This document shows, in pieces, positions 63,987 through 64,000 of a stretch of DNA of 64,000 nucleotides; within the stretch, counting starts at the first letter, position 1; each line of letters starts with the position of its first letter. Position numbers and translations under genes: made by a program. The stretch lies in the NCBI GenBank assembly GCA_963667815.1, contig OY764021.1, one strand, 5' to 3'. A model generated the notes under the pieces. That model was not told where the DNA came from and ran no database searches. It saw only the letters and a list, made by a program, of their open reading frames with translations. The DNA comes from Saccharicrinis sp963667815 (lineage in GTDB: Bacteria > Bacteroidota > Bacteroidia > Bacteroidales > Marinilabiliaceae).

Positions 63987-64000
63987 TGAGCCAACTCCTA

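Noticed and set aside
1..64000. CRISPR arrays, tRNA or rRNA genes, transposases, integrases or prophage genes
   Set aside because: No regular repeat-spacer structure, cloverleaf, rRNA-like stretch or mobile-element protein was recognised anywhere in the window.

Overview
The window looks like a piece of chromosome from a marine or anaerobic member of the Bacteroidota, most plausibly the Bacteroidales/Marinilabiliales group. The signs are an AT-rich composition, almost no Shine-Dalgarno sequences, many promoters of the TTTG-N19-TAnnTTTG type (clearest before rpsF), TonB-dependent receptors with an N-terminal carboxypeptidase-regulatory-like domain, a Bacteroidota-type LptD, and the order pyrB-pyrI-flavin reductase. 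No rRNA, tRNA, CRISPR array, prophage or insertion sequence was found. The assignment to a group is an inference from gene content.

Layout. 1-5.3 kb: an LptD-like outer-membrane protein, RidA, and an SLC13 permease with two RCK_C domains. 5.5-10.3 kb: a TonB receptor, a repeat-built lipoprotein and a TetR regulator, with a sharp palindrome just upstream of the receptor promoter. 10.5-15.8 kb: galactose uptake and entry genes (galK, a FucP-type transporter, galM) and a separate sugar MFS gene. 15.8-17 kb: a gene-free stretch holding helically phased TGCGAAG repeats. 17-25.6 kb: two receiver-only proteins, a YfiR-like protein whose start codon lies inside a long inverted repeat, a large GAF protein, an M18 aminopeptidase and a degenerate-GH3/serine-hydrolase fusion. 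25.9-30.7 kb: rpsF-rpsR-rplI, then nfnA-nfnB with a dihydroorotate-dehydrogenase-like gene. 31.5-36.3 kb: a SUI1-type factor, a His-rich small exported protein with a CxxC TonB receptor (probably metal uptake), and a histidine kinase. 36.5-41.7 kb: PhnA, the pyrBI-flavin reductase operon, an EamA transporter and a PatB aminotransferase. 41.8-48.3 kb: a DUF4625-type lipoprotein, a relic of a sugar-nucleotide epimerase, rny, zapA and a ZapB-like coiled coil, an M23 peptidase and an arginine decarboxylase. 48.5-64 kb: a C69 dipeptidase, two chemoreceptors without ligand domains (one next to a double-hotdog protein), a TPR/LRR protein, a PIF1-like helicase-TPR fusion fused end to end with a secreted TPR protein, a phosphoesterase, a Gfo/Idh/MocA oxidoreductase, a macrodomain protein, DgkA and LemA.

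The most interesting signal is ahead of pyrB. A 93-codon reading frame begins at a promoter, crosses a U-rich tract and then a hairpin followed by eight U, and stops 10 nt before pyrB. This is the arrangement of the enterobacterial pyrL-pyrBI attenuator, including an FFF stretch and an NR-x-FFCP-type peptide over the terminator, in a distant phylum. Next in interest are the TetR/operator/receptor/lipoprotein unit, the phased repeat block at 16.3 kb, the hotdog-chemoreceptor pair and the structured leader of the YfiR-like gene.
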